Assembly: GCA_963920665.1 (NCBI GenBank) | Contig: OY987266.1 | Location: 3,787,001-3,851,000, forward strand | Direction: 5' to 3' | DNA length: 64,000 bases | From: Straminergon stramineum | Taxonomy: Eukaryota > Streptophyta > Bryopsida > Hypnales > Calliergonaceae | Shown: positions 23,682 through 37,100 of the stretch, in pieces | Position numbering within the stretch: position 1 is the first letter of the stretch | Layout of the letters: every line of letters begins with the position of its first letter | Made by a program: the position numbers and the translations under genes | The notes under the pieces: model-generated | Told to the model about the DNA's origin: nothing | Seen by the model: only the letters and a program-made list of their open reading frames with translations | The model's database searches: none

Positions 23682-24445
23682 GCAAGCACAATTTTTTGAA
23701 TGCTCTAATTTTCATCTCGACTTGTCTGTTGCTAATGTTCTGGAAAGTAGCATTGGTTACTGTAATCTAATCTTTTGAGCCAAGCGTAAGACATTAGCAC
23801 ATGCGAATATGTTAAGAAAGTTTTGATGGTTTCAGATTCGAACTTGTTCACAGCTTTCACGTTGGTGCATCACATTGCCAAGCGTAAGCCAATGTCGAAC
23901 TATCTCATTGCACAACGCAAAGAGTCCAGGCAAGTGCGATTGTGAGAATGGAGAAGAAAGAGGGGTACCCACATAACATTCAGTAGCATGCTACTGTCAC
24001 TGCCTTGGCTGTAGATGGTAGTAGATGGTGTGGAATATTCATCACCCAACAATCTTCGTGTCCATTGCCTTTTGCATTTCCTTCGTGCTCGTCACATTGA
24101 GCTTCCACTTGTCCACTTAGCTATCCATGAAGTATTGTTTGAGTTTCAAATGTTTGACACCCATCTACTCTATTGTAGAGCCAAGGGTATGATCTATCCT
24201 TGTTTTTTTGACAATTTCTACACAAAAATAAAATTTATCTTTTGGATACCACATAAATAAGTCATAAATTGTTGAAGTTGAAGAGTAAATAAGCTTAGAG
24301 CCATAAAGTACTTTATTTGGAATGTAAGTTTATACATGGAATCATCTTTGACACTTGTACTTGATTATTTCATATATGTTTGCATTATGGTGGAAGCATA
24401 TCCACATTCTTAAATAGGAAGACATATCCCTTCTACATTATTTTA
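23682..24445. other. HSP70 downstream flank
   Basis: GC falls steadily across this stretch. The open frame at 24015-24260 has no recognised domain. No gene called. Confidence 0.45.
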
Positions 24446-24919
24446 GAGCATCGCCACCATGGGGCGGCCAAATCCCCACAGTAGACTGGCGTCTCAAGCC
24501 ACTAGGAGGAAAGAGGGCCCGGTCAAGTGGTGACCCCCCATTGTGGACCGGCCTCGTGCTCTCCTCACTAGGTTGTAAAGAGTTGACTGCATATTTTCCC
24601 ATTAGTTTTATTATTATTATTTTGAAACAAATGAATGCCTCCCTACCTCCCCATTATGACCCCAACTGTGGTTCCAATGCACGTGGTGGGATCAACCACC
24701 TCAAACCCAAACTTTTCACGTTGCACCCTCTGTCAGTCATAATTGCACAGACACCGGGCTTGCTCAAAACTTCCCCATGCATGCCAAGATAGAGTACCCC
24801 AGGCAAAATTGGTCATACCTAGTGTTCTAAAATTTACTCCCAATGCAACAATGGGGGGCGCCCCTGGCCCTTGCCAAACCCACCCCAACCAAGTCTAGCG
24901 AGTGGGGGTAGGGATGCTC
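24446..24919. mobile_element. Tourist-like MITE, GC-rich (474 bp)
   Basis: Ends GAGCATCGCCACC and the inverted right end GAGCATCCCTACC are flanked by TTA at 24443-24445 and TTA at 24920-24922. The 3-bp TWA duplication fits PIF/Harbinger MITEs. The element is clearly more GC-rich than the AT-rich DNA around it, including runs such as GGGGGGCGCCCC, so it stands out as an insertion. It has no transposase frame. Confidence 0.68.
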
Positions 24920-27641
24920 TTAGGCTCCCAACCTTAATTTCAAGAATTTTTTTCACCTTGAAGTTCAAAAATGTTGCATTATGTGTGTATGTGCTCATAA
25001 AATTTTATTCAAATAATAGTGTACAACTCTCCAATCATTCTACTTGTAACTTAACTCTAAATCAACTAAGAAAGGGACCAATGTGCAAAATTTTTTGTGA
25101 AAAATAATTTAGTTCAATGGAATTCTTAGTGATACACCCACTCTCTTTAATCCTAAATGGTCTTTCAACCATATTTTGGCTTTTTCAAGGGCAACCTACA
25201 AGTAACACTTGTACTAATATTTGTCCTAAGTTGCTTGCTTGAGCAATTTTCAAGCATAACCTTTGGACTAATTGCCAAATGTAGATTAAACCAATAATAA
25301 ATATGTATAAGGAAATTTTTTAATCAATTCAAAAAAATTATCTAGAAAAAGTGATATACAAGGAAATATTTATTTTTGAAAATAAGTGACTTTTGCAATT
25401 TTGGAAGGTGGAAATGTTGTCACATAACTATCCTAAGGAATTTGAGGTTGAATTTTGAAAGTAGTATTCTTCTAAACCAACAACTATTGTTTGAAGGAAT
25501 TTTTTAAATTGCTAATTCTATATTACAACATAGAAGTTGTAGAAATGAGCTTCTTTTAGCATGCATTTCAAAATAGAGATTAGAAGTATTTGAATTAGTT
25601 TTCTTCAATACTTATGATTAATGTGTTAGTCTTTGAAATGAAAAATAGAAGAAGTCACTTTAGTTTTCATGAACGATCAACATTATTATAACAAGAATCC
25701 TTAAAAATTCTATAGCTAGCCCAAATATAGATGGAAACACATGCCTCATTTTTGACACGTGGAATGTACTCTTATATAGTTATAAGACTATTCTCTTTAA
25801 ACCCTATATCAAGGCTATTATCTGAAAAGCAAAACCAATCAAGTGTAGATTGTAGCTAACTCACTTTGCAATTTTTTTGAATTCCTAAAATTGAGAACAA
25901 TTTACTGCAAAGTGTAATATTGTGCACATGAATGACCTTTTTCTTACATGAGCTTTCATGATTGCTTTGAACTTCCAAAAAATTATTGTAATTTTCATTT
26001 TCTTCCCCAAACTCTAAAAAATTATGATGTATAGAAAACAAATGTCTTCATCTTTGGAAAATATAGACCTATGTTTTTTATTCATTTATGATGGCCTAAA
26101 CAAACATGAAATCTTAAGTTTGACTATTGTCAAACATTTGCTAGAATTTGGATACTCAAAGTGGGTGATTGCAAGAAACACTTTAAGTTTTTGGCTCAAA
26201 AACCTAATGTCTGGCTGTAGAATTGGCAGTACTACAGACTACTATCAATTTCTTGCGTCAGACTGCACTTGCGAATCTCAATTGTCAATTTTGGGTGCTT
26301 GCAAATCTTAATTGTTGATTAGTACTATACAATACTATGGAGTACTATAGACTACTATGGAGTACTATAGAAGCCATTGGGAGCAAAAAATAGCAGAAAA
26401 GGGGTCTATGGACCTTTTCAATTTTAGTAATTTAAAAAAAATTCAAAAAATTCCTAGAAAAAAGCCATTTTTGTAGACAAGCCTGCTCTCACATTGCACC
26501 AAAAATTTCTTCAAAGAAAATTTTCTCCTACCCGACAAATGTGCACGAACAACGATCACTTTGGCCCCATGTAGACACCTCATGCAAAGGTGTTTTTACA
26601 AAAAAACTCTACGTCTCTCATTGGAATGCAAGTACACCTCTAGCTTCTCCAATTTGTGGCTTCTAGTTTGCATTTTTGGGTACAACTTCGGCTCAAAAAA
26701 ACCCAAAATGGCCAAGGTAGACACCCAATCAGGGGCACTTGAAAAATAGTAAAGTTATTTTTTTTTAAAACCAAAACATATGAAATGTGTAAAACTTTTA
26801 TGTGTACCTTCATTCCACATTTCAAGACAAATGGACTTACGATGCAAAAGTTATGACCAAAAAAACACATGTCCGAGGGCAAAGGGACAAAAAATAGGAC
26901 AAGTGTTTCTTGCAATCACCCAAATACAAACTATAATATCAAGACATATAATCATTGGATCATAGGATGTGATATTTGAGAAGATGATATTAAAGACAAC
27001 TAAGTTTACATGTTGAGAAATAGAGAGCCCCTATTCATGCCAGGGAAAAGAAATAAAACTCCCAAACCTAAACATATACAAGTATCACATATATACTAAA
27101 TGTTTAATTTGGATGAATACTAAATCATCTAGATAGATGAAATCTTATCAGGGATTGTGACCTTACACTCTAAATTTAATAGATGTACATTTTACAATAC
27201 CTAAGTATGGCCCTTCTAGAGAGGTGGGTAGTACCATGGCAAACCAATTTGCTTGGTTGCAATTCATGAGTTGAAAATCTTATAAATTCTAGATTTGAAA
27301 ATCAACCTTCACCTTGAAAACAATGAATTCTTGATGACTATTCAACATTCAATTTTAATACAATCAAGAGGGCATACATGAGGGCCAAGTAACTTTATAT
27401 TTTGCAAGAAGAGATAAAGTTCCAAAAAAATTTGAAAACTTTATACAAGGGACAGTATTTATGAGACAAGGTTTGAAGGCTCAAAATCAAACAAGCCTAA
27501 AATGGAGAAATCTCACACTAGAAGTCAAGAGCTCTAGTACCTCCTAATTTACTAATTCCTTCATCATCCCCGAATGAGTCCAACACTATAGTAGACCATA
27601 TTCACCAAATTAAACAAAAAAAAAGAAAAAAAGAAAAAGTC
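24920..27641. repeat. AT-rich gene-poor spacer with a short tandem repeat
   Basis: No gene recognised. Around 26327-26372 a 20-bp unit, ACTATGGAGTACTATAGAMK, is repeated in tandem, preceded by related ACTACAGACTACTAT and GTACTATACAATACTATG fragments. Open frames at 26024, 26561 and 26640 (minus strand) are low-complexity and unsupported. Confidence 0.45.
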
Positions 27642-27902
27642 TCATTCTATGCATGCCTTCAACTTTTTCTTAATCCGTATTTTGTGTAGAAAGTCATCAT
27701 CGTCAATGTCACTCTTAGAGTCAACCCTCTTATTCTTGCCCTTATCATTGAAAATTGGGGTCAAATTCTTTAATGTTCCATTGGATAATTGTGAAGGTGT
27801 GGTGGACTTGCCAAGAGTGCCATTCTTCAAAGTTTGCCCCCTTCTTTGCTTACGCACTAGAGCCTTCTTCACTTGATCTTGAGGGAGCAATCCATACTCC
27901 AT
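27642..27902 (-). CDS. Unrecognised lysine-rich open frame (doubtful)
   Basis: An 86-codon frame begins MEYGLLPQDQVKKALVRKQR after an ATG pair at 27902 and ends in a basic tail (FLHKIRIKKKLKACIE) preceded by an acidic DIDDDD stretch. Its amino-acid makeup is more protein-like than the low-complexity AT-rich frames around it and resembles that of the minus-strand frame at 30674-31276. No family is recognised. It may be an exon or remnant of a transposon gene, or chance. Confidence 0.2.
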   Translation of the reverse strand: MEYGLLPQDQVKKALVRKQRRGQTLKNGTLGKSTTPSQLSNGTLKNLTPIFNDKGKNKRVDSKSDIDDDDFLHKIRIKKKLKACIE

Positions 27903-29576
27903 CAACCTACATTTAGAATACTAAGATTTCAAAAACTCGCAATTTTTAGAATAATGATAAATATACTAAATCTTGAAAGCATTCTCTATAATACCATATT
28001 CTTGCCACTAGAGAACAAAATCCTAAAACAAATTGAGTGGCAAGTTTGATAAAAATTGATACAATTGAACACAAAATTTTAATGTTTCAAATTAAATAGG
28101 TCTTCTTGGAAAATTAGATAATTTCAAGAACTTTAAAAAGTCCTATGACATAAAGAAAATCCTAGGAAATGAATATATCTTAAACTAGCAAGAGAAATTA
28201 AAAAATTAATTTTTAAATGTTTTAGGAGGGTATACGTAGCTATATTCTTTATATATAAATACACATGGAATTGTATCATTTTCAGATGTACAATCAATCA
28301 AAGATGTATTAAAATGTAACTTCTTCCAACTAATACATAAGAAGTACAATTTTTTGCACAAATTGGTATCATAATCATACTACTTCAATACATTTTACAT
28401 CTCAAAATAATATGAGCCTATCTATCATTGTAACTTATAAAAATATATAAAAACTTTTTATTCAATGAAGTTTTCATATAATGTGATTCATTTGAAGGGG
28501 CCTCCAATGGACACAATTATCGTAAGCAAAACCCTCATAATGTGTAGGTAGGTTTCTATATAATGTTTATGACCATCGAGAAGACCTCCCCAAGAAATAC
28601 AAAATAAATGTCATTGGGATGTTAAAAAGTTCTTAAAATAGTTCAATTACCTTATTTTTGTGGTTTTCAAGAAGAGAAGGTCATGAGAGATATTTTGTAA
28701 TCCAATAGAGTTAATTGTAAAGTAAACCCTAGATTGTAGAAGGGGTGTCTAAGGAAGGTTTAACTACGACTAGTACAATAGAAACACAACACCAAACTCC
28801 ATTAGACCAAGTTTTGGTGCTTCAAGAAGTTTCCTCATGTTTTTTTTACAAACTCTAGCTCCTAGTCCCTTATTGCACACACTTTATGATTAACTCTAAT
28901 GACTCATAAATGATAACTTCCACAAGGAGCATAGGGTTTGTAAAATTATAAGAAATATGAAAAGAAGCTTAATAAACCTACCAAAATTCAGCCATTCCAC
29001 TTTCAGGTATTTGGTCCCGAAGTGTAGAATAAAAGATTCTCAATGGATCTTTCTGCAATTAAAAATGACAACCACCATGAGAATCATAACCACAATGTTG
29101 AATAAGGTAAACAACCCCATTCTAGACCAAATAGAAACAAGCCCACAATGAAAGCAAGGGGTAGTTTACCTAAATTGAAGAACAACAAGACTATTAGAAG
29201 ACTTTTGTGCAATGCCAATATGAATTTGTAGAGCGCCATATGCCAAAAAAATATTTATTAAAGGAAAAAAAATGGTGTGTTGAAGGATGGATAATTTGCA
29301 TTACATACATCTTCTGGAGGGTTGTGTTTCTGTCCTGGTAAGAAATACTCTCTTTTTTCCTTCCTTTGCTCCATTACAATCTTCATGCTTGTCTTTGCTA
29401 TTTTTTTGGTTTGCATTAGTTTCTTCTTATGTAATAGTGTCAAATTTGATGATGTCCCTACCTGTTCAATTTATTGACCATTAGGTCATAGTCCAATTAA
29501 TGATGCTAGTGCGTGAGCATAAAGGCATGAGCTTATGAGTCTTGAGGCTAGTTGTAGGCATGTACCTACAACCAAT
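27903..29576. other. AT-rich spacer
   Basis: No supported gene, RNA or complete mobile element seen. Confidence 0.4.
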
Positions 29577-29758
29577 CACTAGAAGAAAATAATGTCATGG
29601 TTAACAAAAACTAGTTGATGTTTTTTGAAAATTGTGTTTCAATGAACACAAATTTTCTGAAATTGTGTTGAAGTCACTACGAATTTTCAATTTTTTGTCA
29701 CAGAAAATAAAAAATGTTAGCTAGTTTTTGTTGACAATGATACAAATTTCTACTAGTG
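29577..29758. mobile_element. CACTA-type foldback MITE, copy B (182 bp)
   Basis: The left end CACTAGAAGAAAATAATGTC and the inverted right end CACTAGTAGAAATTTGTATC share terminal repeats. Both arms contain AACAAAAACTAG at matching distance, so the whole element can fold. Flanks are AAT and ATT, an imperfect 3-bp duplication. It shares its termini with the element at 9577-9740 but has a different interior. Confidence 0.65.
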
Positions 29759-30342
29759 ATTTGAAGATGTTTATAACATAGGTACACTACAATATGGAAA
29801 GAGTCTCTAACATAAACACCTATAACTATAGAAGGTCTCTACAATATAGATTCTAGGCTCATAAACATGCTAGCACTCCCTACAATCCAGTGGGAACGGA
29901 TCTATAATTTGATGATGCCAAGGAGCTCAGGCAAAGATAGGAATAACATATTACCACCCAAAAAATCACTTGACACTTTCTAATTGCACATTCACAATAT
30001 ATCTCAAATGTCTACCATTTACACATTTGATTGGACAACTTCTACATGTCTCATTATGAATACATGTGATAGGAGCTCGTTTGTCCCCCAATGCAATGCA
30101 ATTAGAGACTATTAGGTATATATGTATATGACAAAACAATCCTTCAAGTACCTCGCATAAATGGATACATCATGTCAATTTTTATAGTGGGCCTTACTTA
30201 CCTTGTGCACAATAGCATTTAAGTATGTACACAATAGTAGAATAATAATAATAGGAAAATAAAGGTTGCTAGCATATGAACTTAGGATCTTGAGCCCATA
30301 ATTGAACTTATGAGTCTAGGCATCGATGTTACTGGTGTTTAC
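29759..30342. other. AT-rich spacer
   Basis: No gene seen. A short palindromic GTTGTAGG...CCTACAAC lies just outside, at 29550-29571, beside the CACTA-type element. Confidence 0.4.
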
Positions 30343-30500
30343 ATTATAAGCACCTTCCATCATGGTTAGAGAGTACCTATAGGTATCTATATTATATGTA
30401 CCTATGTTATATGCACCTTCCATGGTTATAGGGTACCTATGTTAGAGGTACATATATTATAGACACCTTCTATGGTTGTAGGGTACCTACTTACACCTAT
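30343..30500. repeat. Imperfect tandem repeat, about three copies of 50-60 bp
   Basis: The unit core is TTATAWGCACCTTCYATGGTT, then AGGGTACCTA, then TATAT-rich sequence. Copies start near 30346, 30405 and 30457. GGTACC (KpnI-like) hexamers recur within units. Confidence 0.6.
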
Positions 30501-30673
30501 GCTCAAGATTGATAGGCTCACATGTTGACGTAGTTGGAGATTATGTTAGGTAATGACAAAGCATGCTAAATCATGAAGAAGAATTATAGGTCAATACCTC
30601 CCTTATTATTGACATGATTTGATAAATCCTTATCTAAATTTTTTTTTCATAATATGACTTGTTTTGCAATCAT

Positions 30674-31452
30674 CTAGTTATTCAAAAGCATTGGGAAGGA
30701 GCTCACACTTACATAATTTGTTGATTTGGGCCTAATTTTTGATGCATTGTTCGTTAGTTGTTGATGTCTTTTGAAGAAAGTACTCTTCACAAGAAGATTC
30801 TTTCCTTTCTTCCTCCCCCTATTCAAGTCTTTGACTTCACTTCTTACCTTAATCACATCCCTTACACCCCCATAATCCCTTCCACCATTAACCTCTTGCA
30901 TCTCCTTATCTTTGCCTTGTTCTTTCCCATTGAGTACCTCTACAATGCATTGCAAGTGGTCGTTGCCGTCATCTTTCACCATCACCAATGCCTTATGTTG
31001 CACTAATGACTTTCCAACCTTGTCCTTCGCAAACTCATATTTGCCTTTCGCTATATCTTTCAATATGTTGTTCTTGATAGGATCCTTGTTCTTGAGTTGC
31101 AAGGGCTCTTTGCCCTTTAATGATACATTGATTGAATTCTCTTTACTTTTCTCTCTACTCTCTTGGGACTCTATTGAAGTTTGTCTTTTCAATGCAAATT
31201 TTAAGAGAAATGATCTCACATTCTCAATAGAGTCTTTCACATTGAGAAATTTGACCTTTGAATTCTCCTTGGTCATTGCGATTCCTCTTTGTCCTCATCA
31301 TTTTCAAGTTGATGAAAGAAATTCACATATGCTTTCAAGCTCCCCATCTGGTGAAACATCGGTTGTAAATAAACATAAAGTTGGATCACCATGCCATCAT
31401 TATTGTTATTGTATAATTGCCACAACACACTTTGTATAGATTCAAAATATGT
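30674..31452 (-). pseudogene. Unrecognised lysine-rich frame pair with a -1 overlap (doubtful gene remnant)
   Basis: On the minus strand a 200-codon frame with an ATG at 31276 (MTKENSKVKFLNVKDSIENV) has strongly charged, lysine-rich composition and few low-complexity runs. An upstream frame (31452-31273, containing QPMFHQMGSLKAYVNFFHQL and ENDEDKEESQ) ends in TGA that overlaps this ATG as ATGA, so the two frames could be one broken gene or two exons. No domain is recognised. Possible readings are a decayed transposon ORF, a fast-evolving lineage-specific gene, or chance in AT-rich DNA. Confidence 0.25.
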
Positions 31453-31459
31453 CAAATTG

Positions 31460-33309
31460 AAAAGTTGAAATCCAAAGTGTACAAATTAAATAAGTTCAAA
31501 ATAAACAACATCTAAACAAATCTAGCTTATATCCTATCAAGTTTCGATCATATCTTCACTCATTCATATTCCTACATCACAAAGAAGACAAATCCCTACA
31601 AGAAGAAGCCAACTCATTTTTCAAAAACAATGTCCATTATAGGACCTTGATGTAACAAATGCAAAACCTTAATAATCTATTAAGTGCTAATTTGACCTCA
31701 TGATTTTTCAATAGTTTAGGACATGACAAATCAAAATAGTAATTTAAACCCATAAAACCTTGGACCTTAAAGTAGTGACTAGGCCTAAATTATTGCAATA
31801 AAGTAATTTGAATACCTAAAGAGTTTCAATGAATTACTCGTAAATGACAAGTACTTACAAATCACAAATGATGTTGAAATGGATGTTTTGTATTTTCTAA
31901 AATGGGCACTCAAGCAACTAAACCACTTGAAGAATTCATCCAATTAAAAATCACAAAATACCATAGGCCAACTATAATTGGAACAAATTTTATGTCATCT
32001 CCCCAATTTGATGTGAGCTCAACTTTTTTTTGACTTAAGAGAAGCCTTATGCCCTTGAAAGAATATTCAAAAGTCACTTCATCCTACAAAACTTACCAAG
32101 AAAAGACCACATCTTAGATAGAAGCAATGAGATGTAAAATAATACCTGTTCAAGCGTATTTGCCATATCCAAGCTCCAAATCCACTTATTCTCATTGCAC
32201 CTCCAAGCAAATGTTGACAAAAACTCAAAAATGTGCTCTCATATTTCCAGCATGCAAATTTGCAACTCTTCTTGTAAAAAAAAATGTTTAATAGGAAGAA
32301 GAGATGGCATTCTATGGAAGAAATGGTGAAGATGGTTTAGCATTTACTTGCAATGCAAAACTAATGAACAAGCAACAAGAATGATGATGGAATAGCATTT
32401 TAATTTCATTTTTCTCTCATAGCGTTGGTGAACCATTTTTCCATACATCTTATTTTCTTATTATTACCATTACATTGTCTATAAGATGGGCAATTATTGG
32501 GTAATTAAAAATTTTAAGAGTAAGAATTGGTGGTTTAAATTTCATTTTTCTCTTTTATAATTGTTACATATGATTTTTTTTGCTACTAGGTTTTACCAAA
32601 GGAATCCATGGCAATATAGTTACAAATATTATAAGATCAAAGTCATTTTGAAATTACAAGGGAAGTAATGTATATAAGAAAAATAAGGTTAGGATTCCCT
32701 AAAGAAGTTATCAAATCAGTCAAAGTAATTTTTTGTGAGAGTAAAAAAGACACTATTGTAAGAGCGAAAAGGCACTATTTATTGGGTTTTACTCCATTCA
32801 TTTGAAAATAAGTATCAAATTGGGCATCATATTCTTTTGTTGATTTGGATTGGTCATATGGGAATTTTTTTGGTCTAATTTTATTATCAATTTGAAAAAC
32901 ACATGAAATATTCTTCATTGAATATGATTATATAAAATTTGGACATTTCTAAATATATTTGTTGAAGTATGATAAATGAAATTGGTATAAAATATTTTGA
33001 ACAATATTATCATTCTTATTTCAAATCAAAATTCTAGATTTATCTATAATTTATTTGAAATTTGTTATATTCTAATGTTATCAATTTATTTTAAATAATA
33101 TTTATCTTATTAAATAATAAATTTTTTTTGAGGATAGAATGTTTTATTTTGCTCGATTACTTTTGTATACAATTCAATTATCATATTGTATAAAATCAAG
33201 ATGTCAAAATTGAGGATTTTGTCCTCAATTTAGGGCTGAAAATATTGAAATTAGGTTATTCTTTGTAATTGAAACTTTGGAAATCGTTCGTGCGATTTGC
33301 TTTGCATGG
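31460..33309. other. AT-rich spacer
   Basis: No gene or complete element recognised; many A/T runs. Confidence 0.4.
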
Positions 33310-33342
33310 TATGTGATTGTTTAGCACTAAAACAATCACATA
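33310..33342. repeat. Perfect 13-bp hairpin
   Basis: TATGTGATTGTTT and its exact complement AAACAATCACATA are separated by the 7-nt loop AGCACTA. No adjacent gene explains it. It may be a small foldback remnant. Confidence 0.7.
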
Positions 33343-34145
33343 TTTCAAAAGAATTTCTTGTCATAAAGTACAACAATCATATACATAGCTGATTGTACAA
33401 TTTTTTGGGCCATCGCACATTACAAATCTACAATTGGGAGCAAAAAACTCATTCATAGTCTAATTTAATTCCAATATTGGTGATTTGAAATTAAACTTCA
33501 TAAAATGCATTTAATATCAAAATATCCAAAACTGAATTCCAGATTCAATATGTAATTGAAAAACTAAATTGAAAGTGAAAATGAAATAATAGGAAGAAAT
33601 TGAAATGTTGTAAATTCATATAGGAAGAATTTTCAATTAGAAGCTTTGAATTCACATCCAAATTAAAAAGTTATGACAAATACTAGACTCCTGACAAAAT
33701 ATCAAAGTATGAAATGAAGTGAATATAAAATAATCTTGACAATGGGTTCTAGAAACAAGGCTATATGATGAAAGCTCTACTAAAAAAAGGCATCTAGGTT
33801 GCCAACCAACATCTTCAAAAACCATGAGAAAATAGCCTCAAGTCACATTTGTCACTTTAACTTTAGTGTACAATATAGTGTCCCTATAGTGTCCAATTGT
33901 TTCCCGAAGCATTTGGTGGTTATACTAGCAATGAGATTGTACTTCTAAAAGTGTTAGTTGTATGATCAACTAAGTTATGTTGCATTCTAAAGTGCATGCA
34001 AGATACTCTTGTATGCACTATTTATTGCAATTTGGTGTCTTGTAGTGCACATCTAATGTTTCTTGTACCATAGATTTTTCTTTTGAATTTTTTTGCTTAA
34101 AGTATAGGTTCAAATAGTTGCACTTTTGAAAACTTATGTTGAGAA

Positions 34146-34149
<4 letters not shown>
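33343..34149. other. AT-rich spacer
   Basis: Nothing supported as a feature. Confidence 0.4.

Positions 34150-34193
<44 letters not shown>
34150..34193. repeat. (AT)n microsatellite
   Basis: Uninterrupted alternating AT for about 22 units. Confidence 0.97.
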
Positions 34194-34197
<4 letters not shown>

Positions 34198-37100
34198 AGA
34201 TACTTAGTCTACAATTTTTCTTTCTTTTTTAACAATTATTTTATTTGTAATAGGTAAAGACAATGTAAATCATGGTCCCTAGTCTATTCAATAAGAAGCA
34301 TTGATCAAAATCTTAGCCACTGATGATTTTTTGGTAGAGTAAGTGTCAGAAGATATTGACTTTTCATTGATGAATTCGTATCACCCAACTTTTTAGAAAT
34401 CAATTGAATTGAGAATGAAGATTCCTCATAAATACTTCAAACCTATCTTGGTGAAAAGATTACACATTTGAGAGCACAAAATTTTACCTCACCATATCAT
34501 TGACTTTTATGATTGAATTTTATGTAAATTTCAAAAATTAGAGGCTTCTAAAATCTTAAAACATTGAATAAAATTTCAAAAATAAAAAATACCACCTAAA
34601 AAATTGAGTTTGGATTCTATATATATTTATTAAAGAAATTTGAAAAGAAATTTCAAATAAGGTTAGGATTTTAAGTTCTAATTATAATGATTAATGAAGA
34701 TTTTTAGTTTAGTTGTATGTTATAGCCATTTCTAAGAAGTCCTTTTCGTAACTTGAATAATTAGTTCTTGAAGTGAAACACATGTTCTATTGGAAATATG
34801 AAATATTGTAGAAAAGGTTTCAAAAATTCGTATTATGTGGATAAAAAATAATTAATTCAAAGTTCTACAAACATTTGAACAGATGAAAAAATAGGTGTAT
34901 ATGGGACATGTTTGCATTCATACAATGCTCAAAATTTGAACACATGGTTTATAAAGGGCTAAGGGTTATAGAAATTATTTTATTTTATTTTGTCAATTAT
35001 AGAAACAATTGAGGTGTACTTAATCCCATTAGGAAAACTTGTGGAAAGATTGCTTAGAGCCAAAATTTCATGCATTCCAATTTCAATGACTTTAGATGAA
35101 AAAATCCAATTTCAAATATCTTTTATCATTTGTCCTCTATAGTCCCATGGTTCCCTTAGGGGACAAAATGGATTTCTTTCAAATCAAGTAGGTTCCTATG
35201 TTCTCAATTTTCATTGTGATGTTTTTAGGTGTTTTTTTTAATTTAGGAAAATACATCAACTTTTGAAAAATAAGTTTTATTTCAATCAGTGCCTAAAAGC
35301 AAAAGTTATGCCATCCTAAGTTCAAAATAGGGGTAGGCAAGCTATACAAAAAAAATTACAAAATGTCAAAATAAAATTTTCAAAAATTTGATTCTCATAG
35401 AAAGTATTTTTTGTCTACATGGAAAGATTTGATTAACTCTATTTGGACTAGTGATGAGAAAGTTCCAGACAATCTTGTTTTTCAAGCAATCTAAGCATCT
35501 TCTTGAAAAAGTAACTTACAAAATTCATTTTTGAATGCAATTTTTTACAAATTATCAAAAAGAATTTATGAGAAGGCTAAGTTTGCTTACTAGAACAATC
35601 TCACCATTGAGATTATTGTGCTTCAATTCTATCTTAGAGCTATTAATGATTGAGTTTTTTGTTCAATCTTGAACCTACTTCTCTTTAACAATTTTTTGAA
35701 GAATGAAAATCTAATGTGTGTTTTTTGAATTTTTTTTCTAGACTTTCAACTCAATTCTTCAATATAAAATTTTCAAAATTCAACATTGGTAGTATAAAAA
35801 TTTTAAGCCAAGATGATTTAAAGCCTAAAAAATTTAGGCAAGCAAGGTGCAATAAACCCAATTTTCTTCACTTCAAATGCAAATATCTTGCAATCTATCC
35901 TATCAAAGTTCTTGAAATTTCTTCCACACATTTTTATACTAGTCTAGAGCAAGATCCTATGATTAGATATGTGAAAAATGAATTCTAAAGTTTTTTGCAC
36001 TTTGCACTAGAAATGAAATTTTTGAGTGGAATTTTATGAGAAAAAGGCCTTGAGACTATAGGAGTTAAAATATTAGGAAAAAGGATAATAGCCAAAAGGT
36101 GGATCTAGCTTGGATAGAGTGTAGAATAAATTGACAAGTTTTTGATACCACTCTTGGTACCATCAAAAAGTTCTAAGAAATGAATAATATAGATTTTTGG
36201 TTTTAGAACTTGAAAGTTTATACAACCAAAAATTAAGAAATTAAGAAGAAAATTGACAAAATTGACAAAATACAATAATGGGATTTAATAATAATTGGGT
36301 TGTAAAGATAGTGAATGACAATGACAATGAAGCAATTGTAAGATTGTTTGTAAATATTATTGATACCCTAAAATTTATAGAAGTCATAATTTCAAAGAGG
36401 GATTCCTAGTTCATCAATCTTATTTTTATACTTTCTAACCTACAATAATGATGATCTTGAACTTCAAATAGAATACCAAAAAATTAAGGAGAAAAATACA
36501 TTGAATTTGGGATATGTTGTGGATATATTTTGTTATATTATGAGAAAGACTTCAAAGAAGTATTGTCTAAATTTGTTAATTCTTAAACTTAGGACTTGCA
36601 CAATCGAATACACTAAATTATAAAATATTTTTCTCATCAAAAATTATCATGAAAGGAAATTGAAACAGGGGTTGAACAGTCATAGTTGTTGCAACATAAA
36701 TCCTTATATTAGTCTATATTGTAAAGTCAATGTTTTGTTTACTATGTGTTAGTCTACTACTTAAGGATAGATAGCAATCACTATCTATGCCTAGTAAAAC
36801 TACCTTTAGCAAACTCTTCATTCACATGATTGGTGATAATGACTAGAGTTGTTGTTTTTCTTCTATTTCTTGTAGCAACTTAGATTTCCACAATTGTTGA
36901 GCCTATGGATTAATGAATATGCACTTGATATGGTTGGAAAATCTTTGGCAAATGGGATTGCACAAAAAATGTTTTAATTCCTATGAAAACAAATTTTGAA
37001 AGATATAGAATTCCAAGGAATTGTTGTAACCTAAAATTACAAAAATTAGGAAAATAGTCAAAACTAATATTTATTACATGTAAGATTGTAGGGCATATGG

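Noticed and set aside
24015..24260. Possible retrotransposon fragment (segment with ARHIELPLVHLAIHE)
   Set aside because: It superficially recalls the copia KHIELDCHFVRE region, but the rest of the RNase H context is absent.
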